Source: Capsulimonas corticalis | GTDB taxonomy: Bacteria; Armatimonadota; Armatimonadia; Armatimonadales; Capsulimonadaceae | Length of the DNA stretch: 64,000 nucleotides | Direction of reading: 5' to 3' | NCBI RefSeq assembly: GCF_003574315.2 | Contig: NZ_AP025739.1 | Coordinates: 7,068,001-7,132,000 of the forward strand | Shown here: in pieces, positions 27,456-35,142 of the stretch | Layout of the letters: every line of letters starts with the position of its first letter | Numbering within the stretch: the stretch's first letter is position 1 | Notes under the pieces: generated by a model | Database searches by the model: none | What the model saw: the letters and a program-made list of their open reading frames with translations, nothing else | Told to the model about the DNA's origin: nothing | Translations under genes and position numbers: made by a program

Positions 27456-28228
27456 GGAAGTTTCTGCTTCTCACGCCATTGCTTATCCTTCTCGCTGGGT
27501 GCGGAAACCAGATGATGCGGCAGCCGGCGTTCAAGCCCCTGGACACCCCGCGCGCGGCGTCTCCCGCCGCCGCAATCCCATTTTCTCCTGGCCCGCCCTC
27601 GTGGGACGCCGCGCCACGAACCGCCGCGTTCGGAGACAATGCCGGGCAGACCGATCCCGCCGGGTCCGCCATGAAAGAACCCGTTCTCCCCGGTCCTAAT
27701 CTCTCCGACATGGCGCGTCAAATGGCCGCGCCACGCTCCGTGGACAACATTCGGAATCCGCTTGTAACGTCATCCACCGTCATCCATTCAGGAAGGACGA
27801 TCTTTATGAATAGGTGCGTGCAATGCCATAACGCCAGCGGACACGGGATGGGCCCAATCGGAGGCTATCTCGCCCCGCCTCCGCCGGACCTTGCCGCTTC
27901 CATCACACAGAAGCGATCCGACGGAGCGATCTTCTGGCAAATTACCATGGGACAAGGAAAGATGCCGGGATTTCGTCACTGGACCACGCCCGCGCAGCGC
28001 TGGTCACTGGTGGCGTACGTACGCAGCCTGAAAAATGGCGGGGCGCCGCCAGCCGATGCGCGGCGTACAGACTACCCCGTTTACGGCTCCATCGGATTTG
28101 AGACAGGTGACCCGAGCAAGCCTTTCAAAGAGCTTCCCGCAGCCGGCAACGATATGGTCATTCGCCGGAACCTGGAGGCCACTCAGCTCTGGCGCAATCG
28201 ATGGAAAGGACAGATCCATGCCCGGTAG
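27452..28228 (+). CDS. actE: ActE: mono-haem cytochrome c lipoprotein of alternative complex III
   Basis: A 258-residue protein with a lipoprotein signal (FLLLTPLLILLAGCGN, lipobox cysteine about residue 17), a Pro/Ala-rich linker, then a cytochrome c domain with CVQCHNASGHGMG. A methionine ligand candidate sits in MGQGKMPGF, as in ActE. It receives electrons from ActA or the Fe-S clusters and passes them to the oxidase. It overlaps both ActD (4 bp) and CcoN (11 bp), so the ACIII and oxidase genes are one transcription unit. Confidence 0.88.
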   Translation: MRKFLLLTPLLILLAGCGNQMMRQPAFKPLDTPRAASPAAAIPFSPGPPSWDAAPRTAAFGDNAGQTDPAGSAMKEPVLPGPNLSDMARQMAAPRSVDNIRNPLVTSSTVIHSGRTIFMNRCVQCHNASGHGMGPIGGYLAPPPPDLAASITQKRSDGAIFWQITMGQGKMPGFRHWTTPAQRWSLVAYVRSLKNGGAPPADARRTDYPVYGSIGFETGDPSKPFKELPAAGNDMVIRRNLEATQLWRNRWKGQIHAR

Positions 28229-29726
28229 AATCTTCCGTTTCCTCCGGCGTTGGCTCGACCGGCCCGACAGCGCCGCGCTTCACGGCCTGATCAGCGGGTC
28301 GGTCTGGTTTGTGATCGGAACGACCATCGGCCTGATCATGTCCCACGAACTGACGCTGCCCGATCTCTTTGCTGGGATCCCTCCCCTTGTTTTCAGTCGG
28401 TTGCGGCCGGCGCACGTCAACATGATGCTGTTTGGGTTTCTCTCTACGACGTTCTTCGGCGCTTGGTATTACTTAACGCCGCGTCTTTGTCAGACAAGCC
28501 TGCGCGGCAACCGGGGCGCAAATCTGTTGCTCTTCCTTTGGAACATTACCATCGCCGCTGGAACGATCGCTCTGCTTTCCGGCGACACCCAGGGAAAGGA
28601 ATACTCCGAATATCCCTGGTACATCGACTGGGCCGTCGAGCTTCTCCTGATCGGCAATATCGCGATCATCTACCGAACGATCGCCGCGCGCCGCGAGGCG
28701 AGGATGTACGTCTCCTTGTGGTATATCGGCGGAACCGTCATGTGGATCGCGATTATGTATGCCATCGGAAACGTAATATGGCATCCATTTACAACGACTT
28801 TAGCGAACGGCCAAATCCAATATTCGGGCAGCCTGACCGGCCTTGACGACGCGGTTTGGAACTGGTTTTACGGACATAACGTTTTCGGTTTGTACATCAC
28901 GACCGGCGGCATCGGGATCGTTTACTACCTTGTCCCAAAGCTGGTAAAGCGTCCGATTTACTCGCACACCATGTCCCTGATCGGTTTCTGGACGATCGTG
29001 CTGATGTACGCGCCCACAGGACAGCACCACCTCCTGCAAGGACCGATCCCTAACTGGCTCAAGGTCTACGCCATCATCGGTTCCGTCGGACTGATCGTTC
29101 CTGTCTTCACACAATCCACCAATATCTTTATGACCATGCGAGGCGCTTGGGGGGCGATGATTGAGAACATCCCGCTGCGCTTCGTATTGACCGGGTCGTT
29201 CTTTTACCTCGCGGTCTCCATTCAAGGCTCCATCCAGTCGCTGATGGTCGTGAACCGCTTCGTGCATTTCACGCAGTGGGTCGTGGCTCACGCGCATTTG
29301 GCGCTTCTAGGAGGATTTGGCTTCTTGAGTTCGGGAGCCATGCTTTACATGGTCCCTCAGATCTCACGCAGGCCGCTTTGGAGCCGCAATCTTGCGGATG
29401 CTCAATACTGGCTGATGTTGCTCGGCCTTACAGGCTTTTTCTGGTCGCTGACCGCAGCCGGCTTGGCGCAGGCAAGTTCTTGGATCGGCGAAGGCCAGCA
29501 AGTCGTCAAGGCCTTGGACGTGGTAAAGCCCTATTTCTTCCTTCGCTCCTGGTTTGGCGGCATGATCTGGGTGGGAGCGCTCCTGCAGGTCGCCAACCTT
29601 TATATGACGCTCCGCTCGCCCGCGCCGAGCGCGGCTATCGAACGAGCCGGCTCCTTGAAAGACTTACAAGAGATATCTCCCACAGGCGCGGCGATGATGA
29701 ACGCTGAGCGAGGTTTGGCGGAATGA
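28218..29726 (+). CDS. ccoN: CcoN: cbb3-type (C-family) haem-copper oxidase subunit I
   Basis: A 502-residue protein with about twelve helices. C-family features are visible: haem ligand region RPAHVNMMLFGFLSTTFFGAWYYL, CuB ligand in NWFYGHNVFGLYITTGGIGIVYYLVPK, the HH pair in APTGQHHLLQGPIP, and paired histidines in WVVAHAHLALLGGFGFLSSG. It reduces O2 with high affinity. Start ATG 28218 inside the end of ActE is chosen because the preceding open frame is ActE in another frame. It overlaps the CcoO/P gene by 4 bp. No CcoG/H/I assembly genes are seen in the window. Confidence 0.92.
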   Translation: MPGRIFRFLRRWLDRPDSAALHGLISGSVWFVIGTTIGLIMSHELTLPDLFAGIPPLVFSRLRPAHVNMMLFGFLSTTFFGAWYYLTPRLCQTSLRGNRGANLLLFLWNITIAAGTIALLSGDTQGKEYSEYPWYIDWAVELLLIGNIAIIYRTIAARREARMYVSLWYIGGTVMWIAIMYAIGNVIWHPFTTTLANGQIQYSGSLTGLDDAVWNWFYGHNVFGLYITTGGIGIVYYLVPKLVKRPIYSHTMSLIGFWTIVLMYAPTGQHHLLQGPIPNWLKVYAIIGSVGLIVPVFTQSTNIFMTMRGAWGAMIENIPLRFVLTGSFFYLAVSIQGSIQSLMVVNRFVHFTQWVVAHAHLALLGGFGFLSSGAMLYMVPQISRRPLWSRNLADAQYWLMLLGLTGFFWSLTAAGLAQASSWIGEGQQVVKALDVVKPYFFLRSWFGGMIWVGALLQVANLYMTLRSPAPSAAIERAGSLKDLQEISPTGAAMMNAERGLAE

Positions 29727-30808
29727 AGATGACTCCCTTCGTAATCGTGACGGGCTCCACCCTGATCCTATTCGGCGTCATTCTGGCGAACATTGCGGCG
29801 CCGTCCTGGGTGTTTCGGCCGCTTCCCAGCGCCAACGCCGCGCCCTATACGCCTCTGCAGCTGGAAGGGAGAGCATTGTATGTCAAGAACGGCTGCGTTT
29901 ACTGTCATTCTCAGGAGACGCGCCCGATGGACTGGGGGGTCGGAAGCGGTGAGGCGGCGCAGCCAGGCGACTACGCCTATGACTCCCCGCACCTGATCGG
30001 CAGTTCGCGTACCGGCCCGGACCTCTTTCGTGAGGGTGGGTATCATACCGACGATTGGCACTGGGCGCACTTTGAAAATCCCCGATACACGAGGCCACAG
30101 TCGATCATGCCTTCGTTCAAGTATATCCGAGGACACGAACGATCGGCGCTCATCGCCTATGTTCAGTGTTTGGGAGGCCGCCGAGGAGAGTCCCGCGCGG
30201 AGGAGCAGGGAAGCCTCAAACCCAGGCTCATCGCATACTATGCGAAAGGCCCAGCCGACAACGTTGCTTATCTGAATAAAACGATTCCCAAACAATGGCT
30301 GGAGATGCCCAACCCCGTCCCAGCTTCTCCCGGCTCGATCGAGCGCGGCCGCGTCGTCTACGCGGCGTTTTGTACCGGCTGCCACGGGGCCTACGGCGAT
30401 GGGCGAGGCGCGGCGAAACCTTATCTCAATCCTCCGCCCATGGACTTCACTCTGGTTCAAGCCTCTGGAGCGAATCCGAGTTCTGGGCAGCGCGGCTTCC
30501 ATTTCAACCCGAGCAAGAACAAAGTCAGCACTCTGAACAACGGCGCGATTTACTACGCAGTTCTTTACGGTTTACCAGGAAGCGCCATGCCGGCGTTTAA
30601 AGGCCAATTGGAATCGGAAAAAATATGGGACGTGGGCAACTACATTGGCGCTTCATTCATGGCCTGGAAGAAGCAGGAATACAAAGGGAGATACGACGAA
30701 CTAGCGCGTTCATGGGATTTTGTCCCTTGCTCCGCCGTCCGAGTAGCGCAGACAAATGCAGGACGAAATACTCAAAAATGGCAAACCCAGGGACGCCATC
30801 CAGGGTAA
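29723..30808 (+). CDS. Fused CcoO-CcoP-like dihaem cytochrome c subunit
   Basis: A 361-residue protein: N-terminal anchor (VIVTGSTLILFGVILANIAAP), then CcoO-type mono-haem domain (YVKNGCVYCHSQETRPMDWG; GPDLFREGGYHTDDWHWAHFENPRY; IMPSFKYI), a linker, and a second cytochrome c domain (AAFCTGCHGAYGDGRGAA, methionine in GSAMPAF). This looks like CcoO joined to one cytochrome domain of CcoP. Overlap with CcoN (ATGA) shows coupling. The last ~30 residues after DELARSWDF look non-conserved, so a late frame change is possible. Electrons from ActE probably enter the oxidase here. Confidence 0.85.
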   Translation: MKMTPFVIVTGSTLILFGVILANIAAPSWVFRPLPSANAAPYTPLQLEGRALYVKNGCVYCHSQETRPMDWGVGSGEAAQPGDYAYDSPHLIGSSRTGPDLFREGGYHTDDWHWAHFENPRYTRPQSIMPSFKYIRGHERSALIAYVQCLGGRRGESRAEEQGSLKPRLIAYYAKGPADNVAYLNKTIPKQWLEMPNPVPASPGSIERGRVVYAAFCTGCHGAYGDGRGAAKPYLNPPPMDFTLVQASGANPSSGQRGFHFNPSKNKVSTLNNGAIYYAVLYGLPGSAMPAFKGQLESEKIWDVGNYIGASFMAWKKQEYKGRYDELARSWDFVPCSAVRVAQTNAGRNTQKWQTQGRHPG

Positions 30809-30845
30809 ACGCCCCGTATGCAAGAGAAAAATAACAGGATAAAAT

Positions 30846-30986
30846 ATGCGCCGTATCGATTTCGGAGACAGGAAAACATGGATGGTCATCACCGCGCTTT
30901 TCGCAGCAACCATCCTGATCGCACTCATCGCCTATACGGCGCCGCGCGGACGCGTAGCGGATCAGCCGGTAATTCATATTTACTGA
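30846..30986 (+). CDS. Tiny single-helix membrane protein at the end of the oxidase operon
   Basis: A 46-residue frame starting MRRIDFGDRKTWMVITALFA, with one transmembrane helix through TILIALIAY and a short tail ending VIHIY. Its place right after CcoO/P and its CcoQ-like size suggest a small oxidase subunit, though CcoQ sequences are too variable to confirm. A possible ribosome site (GGATAAAAT) precedes the ATG. It overlaps larger spurious frames and has no cysteines or haem motif. Confidence 0.5.
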   Translation: MRRIDFGDRKTWMVITALFAATILIALIAYTAPRGRVADQPVIHIY

Positions 30987-31019
30987 CATATCCGCTGCCG
31001 CATGAACAACCCAACGACC

Positions 31020-31445
31020 TCACTCAGAAAGATTTTCGAGATGGGCTCGGTGAACCTCTTGGAACTCGTTGACGAGCTTCAGTATCTGAGCGATGCGCGG
31101 GCCGCGCAGGGAGTAGCAGTGGGAAGCTCCATCTCGTGTGGACTTGACAACACCCGCCCGGCTTAAGATTGTCAGGTGTTGCGAGACATTGGGCTGGAGC
31201 AGTCCCAGATCATGCGCTATCTCCCCTACGGTACGCTCCCGTTCCGTGAGCAATTCAACAATCTTCAAACGGGTTGGATTTGAGAACGACGAAAATAACT
31301 CCACCGCAAATTCCAGCGTACCATCCGACATCGGAGCACTCGTATCGATACTATCCGCCTGTTTACTCAAATCCTTTTCATCTCCTGCCGCATCGTTCTG
31401 GCGAAACTCGCCTCTCTGCATTAGAATACCCGCTGCAAGGGGCAT
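31020..31445 (-). CDS. ArsR-family winged-helix repressor (third copy)
   Basis: The winged-helix core is complete: FSSFSNPTRLKIVELLTERERTVGEIAHDLGLLQPNVSQHLTILSRAG, then the wing and RGPRIAQILKLVNEF shared with the paralogues at 10171 and 18692. No CxC site. The frame is open as far as 31628; ATG at 31445 (141 aa), 31421 and 31331 (103 aa) are candidates and none has a strong ribosome site, so the start is uncertain. It converges on the oxidase operon and has two GAATATTC palindromes upstream (31664, 31744), shared with a divergent STAS-like gene. Autoregulation and control of the respiratory cluster are inferred from layout. Confidence 0.8.
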   Translation of the reverse strand: MPLAAGILMQRGEFRQNDAAGDEKDLSKQADSIDTSAPMSDGTLEFAVELFSSFSNPTRLKIVELLTERERTVGEIAHDLGLLQPNVSQHLTILSRAGVVKSTRDGASHCYSLRGPRIAQILKLVNEFQEVHRAHLENLSE

Positions 31446-31650
31446 TGACGATACTTCAGAGATTGCGGAATTGGCGGAAGAATAATACTGACCAGAAAGC
31501 GCCGAACTATCCCATCCGCAGCAGACGCAGGCCCGGGTGTCTCTCCACAGCCGACGCCTGACGCGGCAGCGCTTTTTCCACCGAAATGGGCTGGACTTCA
31601 GCGTGTAGGGATTGTTCATCAATCGCACAAAAGCGCCATAGTTAGGAAGG

Positions 31651-31676
31651 AATTAGATATTTCGAATATTCTAATT
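31651..31676. promoter_or_regulatory. 26-bp near-perfect palindrome with GAATATTC core, putative ArsR operator
   Basis: The arms are AATTAGA at the left end and TCTAATT at the right, with TTCGAA at the centre; GAATATTC lies at 31664-31671. It sits upstream of the minus-strand arsR. It is the longest of the four related sites and probably the clearest view of the full operator. Function is inferred. Confidence 0.6.
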
Positions 31677-31743
31677 CAGTACTGTTACACCATAATAACA
31701 GCGCTCTTTTTTCAGTTTCCAGGGTATAATGAAAAAAGTTTCA

Positions 31744-31751
31744 GAATATTC
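31744..31751. promoter_or_regulatory. GAATATTC palindrome, putative ArsR operator
   Basis: Context TCAGAATATTCTAATACGG. It lies 80 bp from the palindrome at 31651 and repeats its TTCTAAT right arm, about 200 bp upstream of the plus-strand STAS-like gene. Shared operator inferred. Confidence 0.5.
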
Positions 31752-31957
31752 TAATACGGGAATATGCATGAACGTATCGCTCCTGGCTTCCGTCTGCCCG
31801 CAAGGAAACAGACCCGGATTATCGCCATTCCAATTCATAGTATCCACAGATTGACGGCGCGCTTGCCGTTCACCCCATTCCCCAGAATGGAGCCACTCCA
31901 AGGGATAAGGCCCCGCCGGCAGGCGCAACGCGCCGTCTCACCCTGAAAGGTTATCGC

Positions 31958-32284
31958 ATGAATTCCGTGACACTGCAGGCGGTCGGGCGGGTTCTGGTCG
32001 TTCGTTATTCCAGCATAATAGACGGCAAGTCCGTGCCCACGGAGGATATCATCGATAGTCTTCACGCTCGGCGTGCAAGGTTTGTCGTCATTGACGCCAT
32101 GCAGTCTCCTCACGCGGACACAGACGGAATTCGATGGTTACTCCGGTTCCGTACCTATCGGGTCGCCGCAGCGCCAAACGGCAAGCTTTGGCGCACATTA
32201 CAGTTTTTACAGCTTGATCGGAACGTCTTCGGGGCCGTTCGGGCAGCGTGGCAAACCCCTTGGAGCATCAAACACTGCCCATGA
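31958..32284 (+). CDS. STAS-like small protein (possible anti-sigma-factor antagonist)
   Basis: A 108-residue protein. The pattern VGRVLVVRYSSIIDGKSV followed by ARFVVIDAMQSPHADTDGIRWLLRF resembles a STAS domain with its strand-loop phosphoserine region, but without a convincing DSSG motif. A good ribosome site (AAAGG) precedes ATG 31958. It overlaps the next gene by 4 bp (ATGA), so the two are co-translated. The assignment is tentative. SpoIIE phosphatases elsewhere in the window would be natural partners of such a protein. Confidence 0.45.
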   Translation: MNSVTLQAVGRVLVVRYSSIIDGKSVPTEDIIDSLHARRARFVVIDAMQSPHADTDGIRWLLRFRTYRVAAAPNGKLWRTLQFLQLDRNVFGAVRAAWQTPWSIKHCP

Positions 32285-32670
32285 CGAATGAATCCCTATC
32301 TCCCGATGTCAAGCGATTTATCGGTAATTACATCAACTCAGTCGAACAGCTGGATGTACTTCAACTGCTTTGCGAGGACGCACGCCAGACATGGACTGCC
32401 GCGAGTGTCGCAGGCAGGCTATACATTCAGTCCGGATCAGCGGAAATGCGGCTCGATGACCTCGCGGCGAAGGCGCTGTGCTCCAGATCCGGAAATAATC
32501 CCACTGTCTATCAGTATTACGCTTCCAACGCCGCGACGGATCTCCTAGTATCTCAGTTGATGCAGGTATACCAAGTCCGGCGCGACACGGTGATTACAAT
32601 CATCTTCTCCAAGCCTAGCGACCGCTTGACCACATTTCCGGATGCCTATTGCTTCCGAGAGGAACGTTAA
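32281..32670 (+). CDS. Predicted winged-helix-like protein of unknown function
   Basis: 129 residues starting MTNESLSPDVKRFIGNYINS. The section VKRFIGNYINSVEQLDVLQLL, then DARQTWTAASVAGRLYI, DDLAAKALCSRSG and a final VYQVRRDTVITIIFSKPSD, matches a family of small proteins with a helix-turn-helix-like core (FIxxxIxSVEQLxVLxLL, WTAxxVA). They are found in many genomes and usually annotated as hypothetical. The start overlaps the STAS-like gene by 4 bp. A regulatory role is plausible. Confidence 0.6.
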   Translation: MTNESLSPDVKRFIGNYINSVEQLDVLQLLCEDARQTWTAASVAGRLYIQSGSAEMRLDDLAAKALCSRSGNNPTVYQYYASNAATDLLVSQLMQVYQVRRDTVITIIFSKPSDRLTTFPDAYCFREER

Positions 32671-32690
32671 TCCACACAATCGTCTAAAGG

Positions 32691-33048
32691 CTACGCCGCC
32701 ATCTGGCGGCACTCGTCAGCACACTGTTGGCATTCCCGCACGCAGCGCTGACAATGCTCCGCTTCATGCTTCGCGCATTCGGCGGCGCAGATCGCAACGC
32801 ACACCCGGCAAACTGCCTCCACGAACCGGGATCCCCGGCTCAGGAAACCGGCGGCGCTCCAGCAGATCTCCGCGCAGTCTTTATCCCGGCGAACACACTC
32901 CGCCATCATCGTGACTTCCTGTTCGCTCAAGCAAGCGTCATGACAGGCTTCACACGCCTGCGCGCAGCGCACGCAGCGCACGCAGGCAGCGCACGCAGGC
33001 ATCGATACAGGCCTGGCGCTGTTCCGGAAAATTTCCCGTTGTAGTCAT
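32691..33048 (-). pseudogene. Four-helix-bundle copper-binding protein (Csp/DUF326-like), one-base frameshift
   Basis: From ATG 33048 (ribosome site AAAGGACTATTGCC) the frame reads MTTTGNFPEQRQACIDACVRC, then LRALRALRAGV and a stop. Dropping one base in the GC-rich repeat near 32978 joins it to the downstream frame (ACVRCAQACEACHDACL and on to QQCADECRQMAA). This gives the cysteine ladder (CxxC..C..H..) expected of copper-storage Csp/DUF326 proteins. An ATG at 33002 in the second frame could make an N-terminally different protein, MPACAACVRCV. Csp proteins bind many Cu(I) ions. The nearby Cu-ATPase remnant (37.8 kb) suggests a copper-handling block that is decaying. The indel is clear; its reality is not. 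Confidence 0.7.
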
Positions 33049-33405
33049 GGCAATAGTCCTTTCTGTTGCGAAATCGGCTTCAATGATAGCCGAACGTCAT
33101 TTCGATGCTCGCCACTGCTGGCGAACCTTAAGCGGCAACAAGGAGATAGCGTTATCCAGACGGATAACCCCAAGAATGTTGCTGGCGACTGTTTCGATTT
33201 GGGGTTTCGCCTGGGACGAGTCTCCGGTCCCGCGAGCGTATCGTCACATCTTTGGCAGTCAGGTTCGACGAGATCCGAGCAGGACCAAATCGACGGCAAC
33301 ACAAATAAGTAAGAATTAATACAAATTAGATCATACGAATATTCTTATCCGAGATTCAATTCCTTTAAACACAGGTCGGTGAAGCTTCGGCGAGCGACGC
33401 CAGCG
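33049..33405. other. Intergenic region with ArsR-like palindrome
   Basis: About 360 bp without a convincing gene; small frames on both strands look non-coding. Near 33337-33344 lies GAATATTC in ATACGAATATTCTTATCC, upstream of the copper-protein gene. A plus-strand stretch (roughly 33140-33310) is open but has no recognised relative. Confidence 0.5.
33337..33344. promoter_or_regulatory. GAATATTC palindrome, putative ArsR operator
   Basis: Fourth intergenic copy of the octamer, in the context ATACGAATATTCTTATCC. It lies about 290 bp upstream of the Csp start and 60 bp from the end of the hydrolase gene. Its target is probably the Csp gene; this is inference. Confidence 0.45.
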
Positions 33406-34216
33406 TTATGCTCCTGAAACAGGAGCGAGCGTCGCGATGAATTTCCTCAGCGTTTGGGCAACGGCGTCCGGCGCTTCAAGAGGTGAAAGATGCCCGGTGG
33501 CCGGAATGACGCTCAGGCAGGCGGCGGGGATACGCGCGGCGACTTCGCGCTCAAGCATGGCCTTGTGCATGACAGGATCGGCGCCGCCGGCGACAACCTG
33601 CGTGGGAAATTCGATCGACGACACGCGTGCGGAGATATCTTCGCCAGCTTCCAATCTCCAGCCAGGCCATCCAGGCGGCGCGTGAGCAGCGCAGATTGTC
33701 TTCAATTACCTGATCCGCGAGCGCCGGCGTCAGAGGCAGAGCCGTGATTTCGCGCAGAGTCTCCCGCGCGGCATCGCGGTCTCCGTAGCTTTGCGCCAGC
33801 CGCGTTCGACCGGTTGCGGTCATCGGTTCTGGTGTCGGCGGCGATGGCGTGATCAGCACGAGCGCTCGCAGCCCCAATGGCCGGCGCGACGCCAGTGCCT
33901 GCGCGGCCTTGCCTCCCATCGAGTGTCCGACCAGAACATAACTCCCGATCTTCATGACAGCCGCCAAAGCCTCGATGTCGTCCGCCATATCGTCGACCGT
34001 ATAGCCGGACGTCGGGGCCTCTGAGTCTCCCCACCCACGCAAGTCCGGCGCGATGCACCGAAATTCGTCCGCAAGAGACGACGCAACCAAGTCCCAGGTC
34101 CTTCCAGAGCCGCCGTAATAGTGCAGAAAGACCAGAGCGAGAGCGTCTCCCCTCCCCTGCTCTCGCACACTGAGAAATACGCCGTTTGCTTTATGTTTCG
34201 CTGTCACGGATGTCAT
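33406..34216 (-). pseudogene. Alpha/beta hydrolase, one-base frameshift in the C-terminal half
   Basis: The N-terminal part is a normal alpha/beta hydrolase: ALVFLHYYGGSGRTWD, APDLRGWGDS, DDIEALAAVMKIGSYVLVGHSMGGKAAQALASRRP (nucleophile elbow GHSMGG). After CSRAAWMAWLEIGS the frame must change near 33646. Removing one base there gives GEDISARVSSIEFPTQVVAGGADPVMHKAML and the terminal catalytic histidine region IPATGHLSPLEAPDAV. Read as it stands the protein ends early without the histidine. ATG 34216 is preferred (a start two codons upstream is possible). Substrate unknown. Confidence 0.78.
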
Positions 34217-34396
34217 TGTCACGATCCTCCCAAAGGCTCAAGAGCGCCACGACATTCGGGTTACCCCATGTTCGGTCAAATCAACCAAAATTCCACATGC
34301 GCGGCGCCCACGGTTTGATCCATGGGATTTCGTGGTAAACCGTTCCAGAAGAAGCGCCCGCACCGCGTCAAGAGCGGCGGGTGGAAAGAAGCAGAC

Positions 34397-35125
34397 ATGA
34401 GATTTTCCGATAAAGTGTGTATTGTGTCGGGCGGAGGATCAGGTATTGGGAAGGCGACGTGCGTGCAGATGGCGCGCGAGGGCGGCAAGGTCGCCGTCGC
34501 CGATATCAGCGATGACGGCGCCCAGACAGTCCTGGATATCGAGAAGGACGGCGGCGAAGCGATTTTCATTAAGACGGATGTTTCTCATTCTGGGCAGGTT
34601 CAGGCGGCCGTGCAGGCGGCTGTGGATAATTGGGGCAAAATCGATGTCGTGGTCAATGACGCGGCGATGATGACATTCACTCCAATCGTTGACCTGCCGG
34701 ACGAAGATTTCGATAGAGTCCTCGCGGTCAACGTACGCTCCGTTTTTCTTTTCTGCAAATATGCGGTTCCCCACATGAGGCCAGGATCGGCGATCGTAAA
34801 CATCAGTTCAGTCCACGCCCATGAGACCACAAAGAACGTGGTTCCGTATGCAGCGAGCAAGGGCGCCATGGAGGCGTTCACGCGCGGCTTTTCGGAGGAA
34901 CTGGTGTCGCGAAAGATTCGCATCAACTGCGTCGCTCCCGGCTCCGTAGATACTCCCATGCTCTGGAACAATCCCAATATCAAGAGCGGAGCGGAGAAGA
35001 TCACCGGCGCGGTCGGCAAGCCTGAGGATATCGCGAGCGCCGTCTGTTTTATGGCCTCCTCCGAGGCGAAGTTTGTTAACGGCACGACACTGATCGTGGA
35101 TGGCGGACGTCTCGATATTCTATGA
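34397..35125 (+). CDS. Short-chain dehydrogenase/reductase
   Basis: A 242-residue classical SDR. Cofactor loop IVSGGGSGIGKAT, the NAG-equivalent VVNDAAMM (asparagine kept, second Asn replaced by Asp), catalytic Ser in NISSVHAHETT, YAASKGAMEAFTRG (YxxxK) and a typical end ASEAKFVNGTTLIVDGG. It prefers NAD(P) by fold; the substrate is unknown. ATG 34397 has GGAAAGAAG about 5 nt upstream. The stop (TGA at 35123-35125) lies 18 bp before the GH1-like start, so the two may be co-transcribed. Confidence 0.88.
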   Translation: MRFSDKVCIVSGGGSGIGKATCVQMAREGGKVAVADISDDGAQTVLDIEKDGGEAIFIKTDVSHSGQVQAAVQAAVDNWGKIDVVVNDAAMMTFTPIVDLPDEDFDRVLAVNVRSVFLFCKYAVPHMRPGSAIVNISSVHAHETTKNVVPYAASKGAMEAFTRGFSEELVSRKIRINCVAPGSVDTPMLWNNPNIKSGAEKITGAVGKPEDIASAVCFMASSEAKFVNGTTLIVDGGRLDIL

Positions 35126-35142
35126 TTCGGGAAGAGGCAGCC

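Larger units (their letters stand above)
31446..31957. other. Divergent intergenic region between arsR and the STAS-like gene
   Basis: About 500 bp, AT-rich in the middle, without a convincing gene. It holds two GAATATTC palindromes and an oligo-A/T stretch around 31700-31740 with TATAATG, a plausible -10 for the plus strand. Part of 31446-31628 may be the true 5' end of arsR. Short open frames are present, but none looks conserved. Confidence 0.5.

Noticed and set aside
33045-33302. Minus-strand open frame of 85 codons upstream of the Csp gene
   Set aside because: No ribosome site, no recognisable similarity and unusual composition; treated as intergenic.
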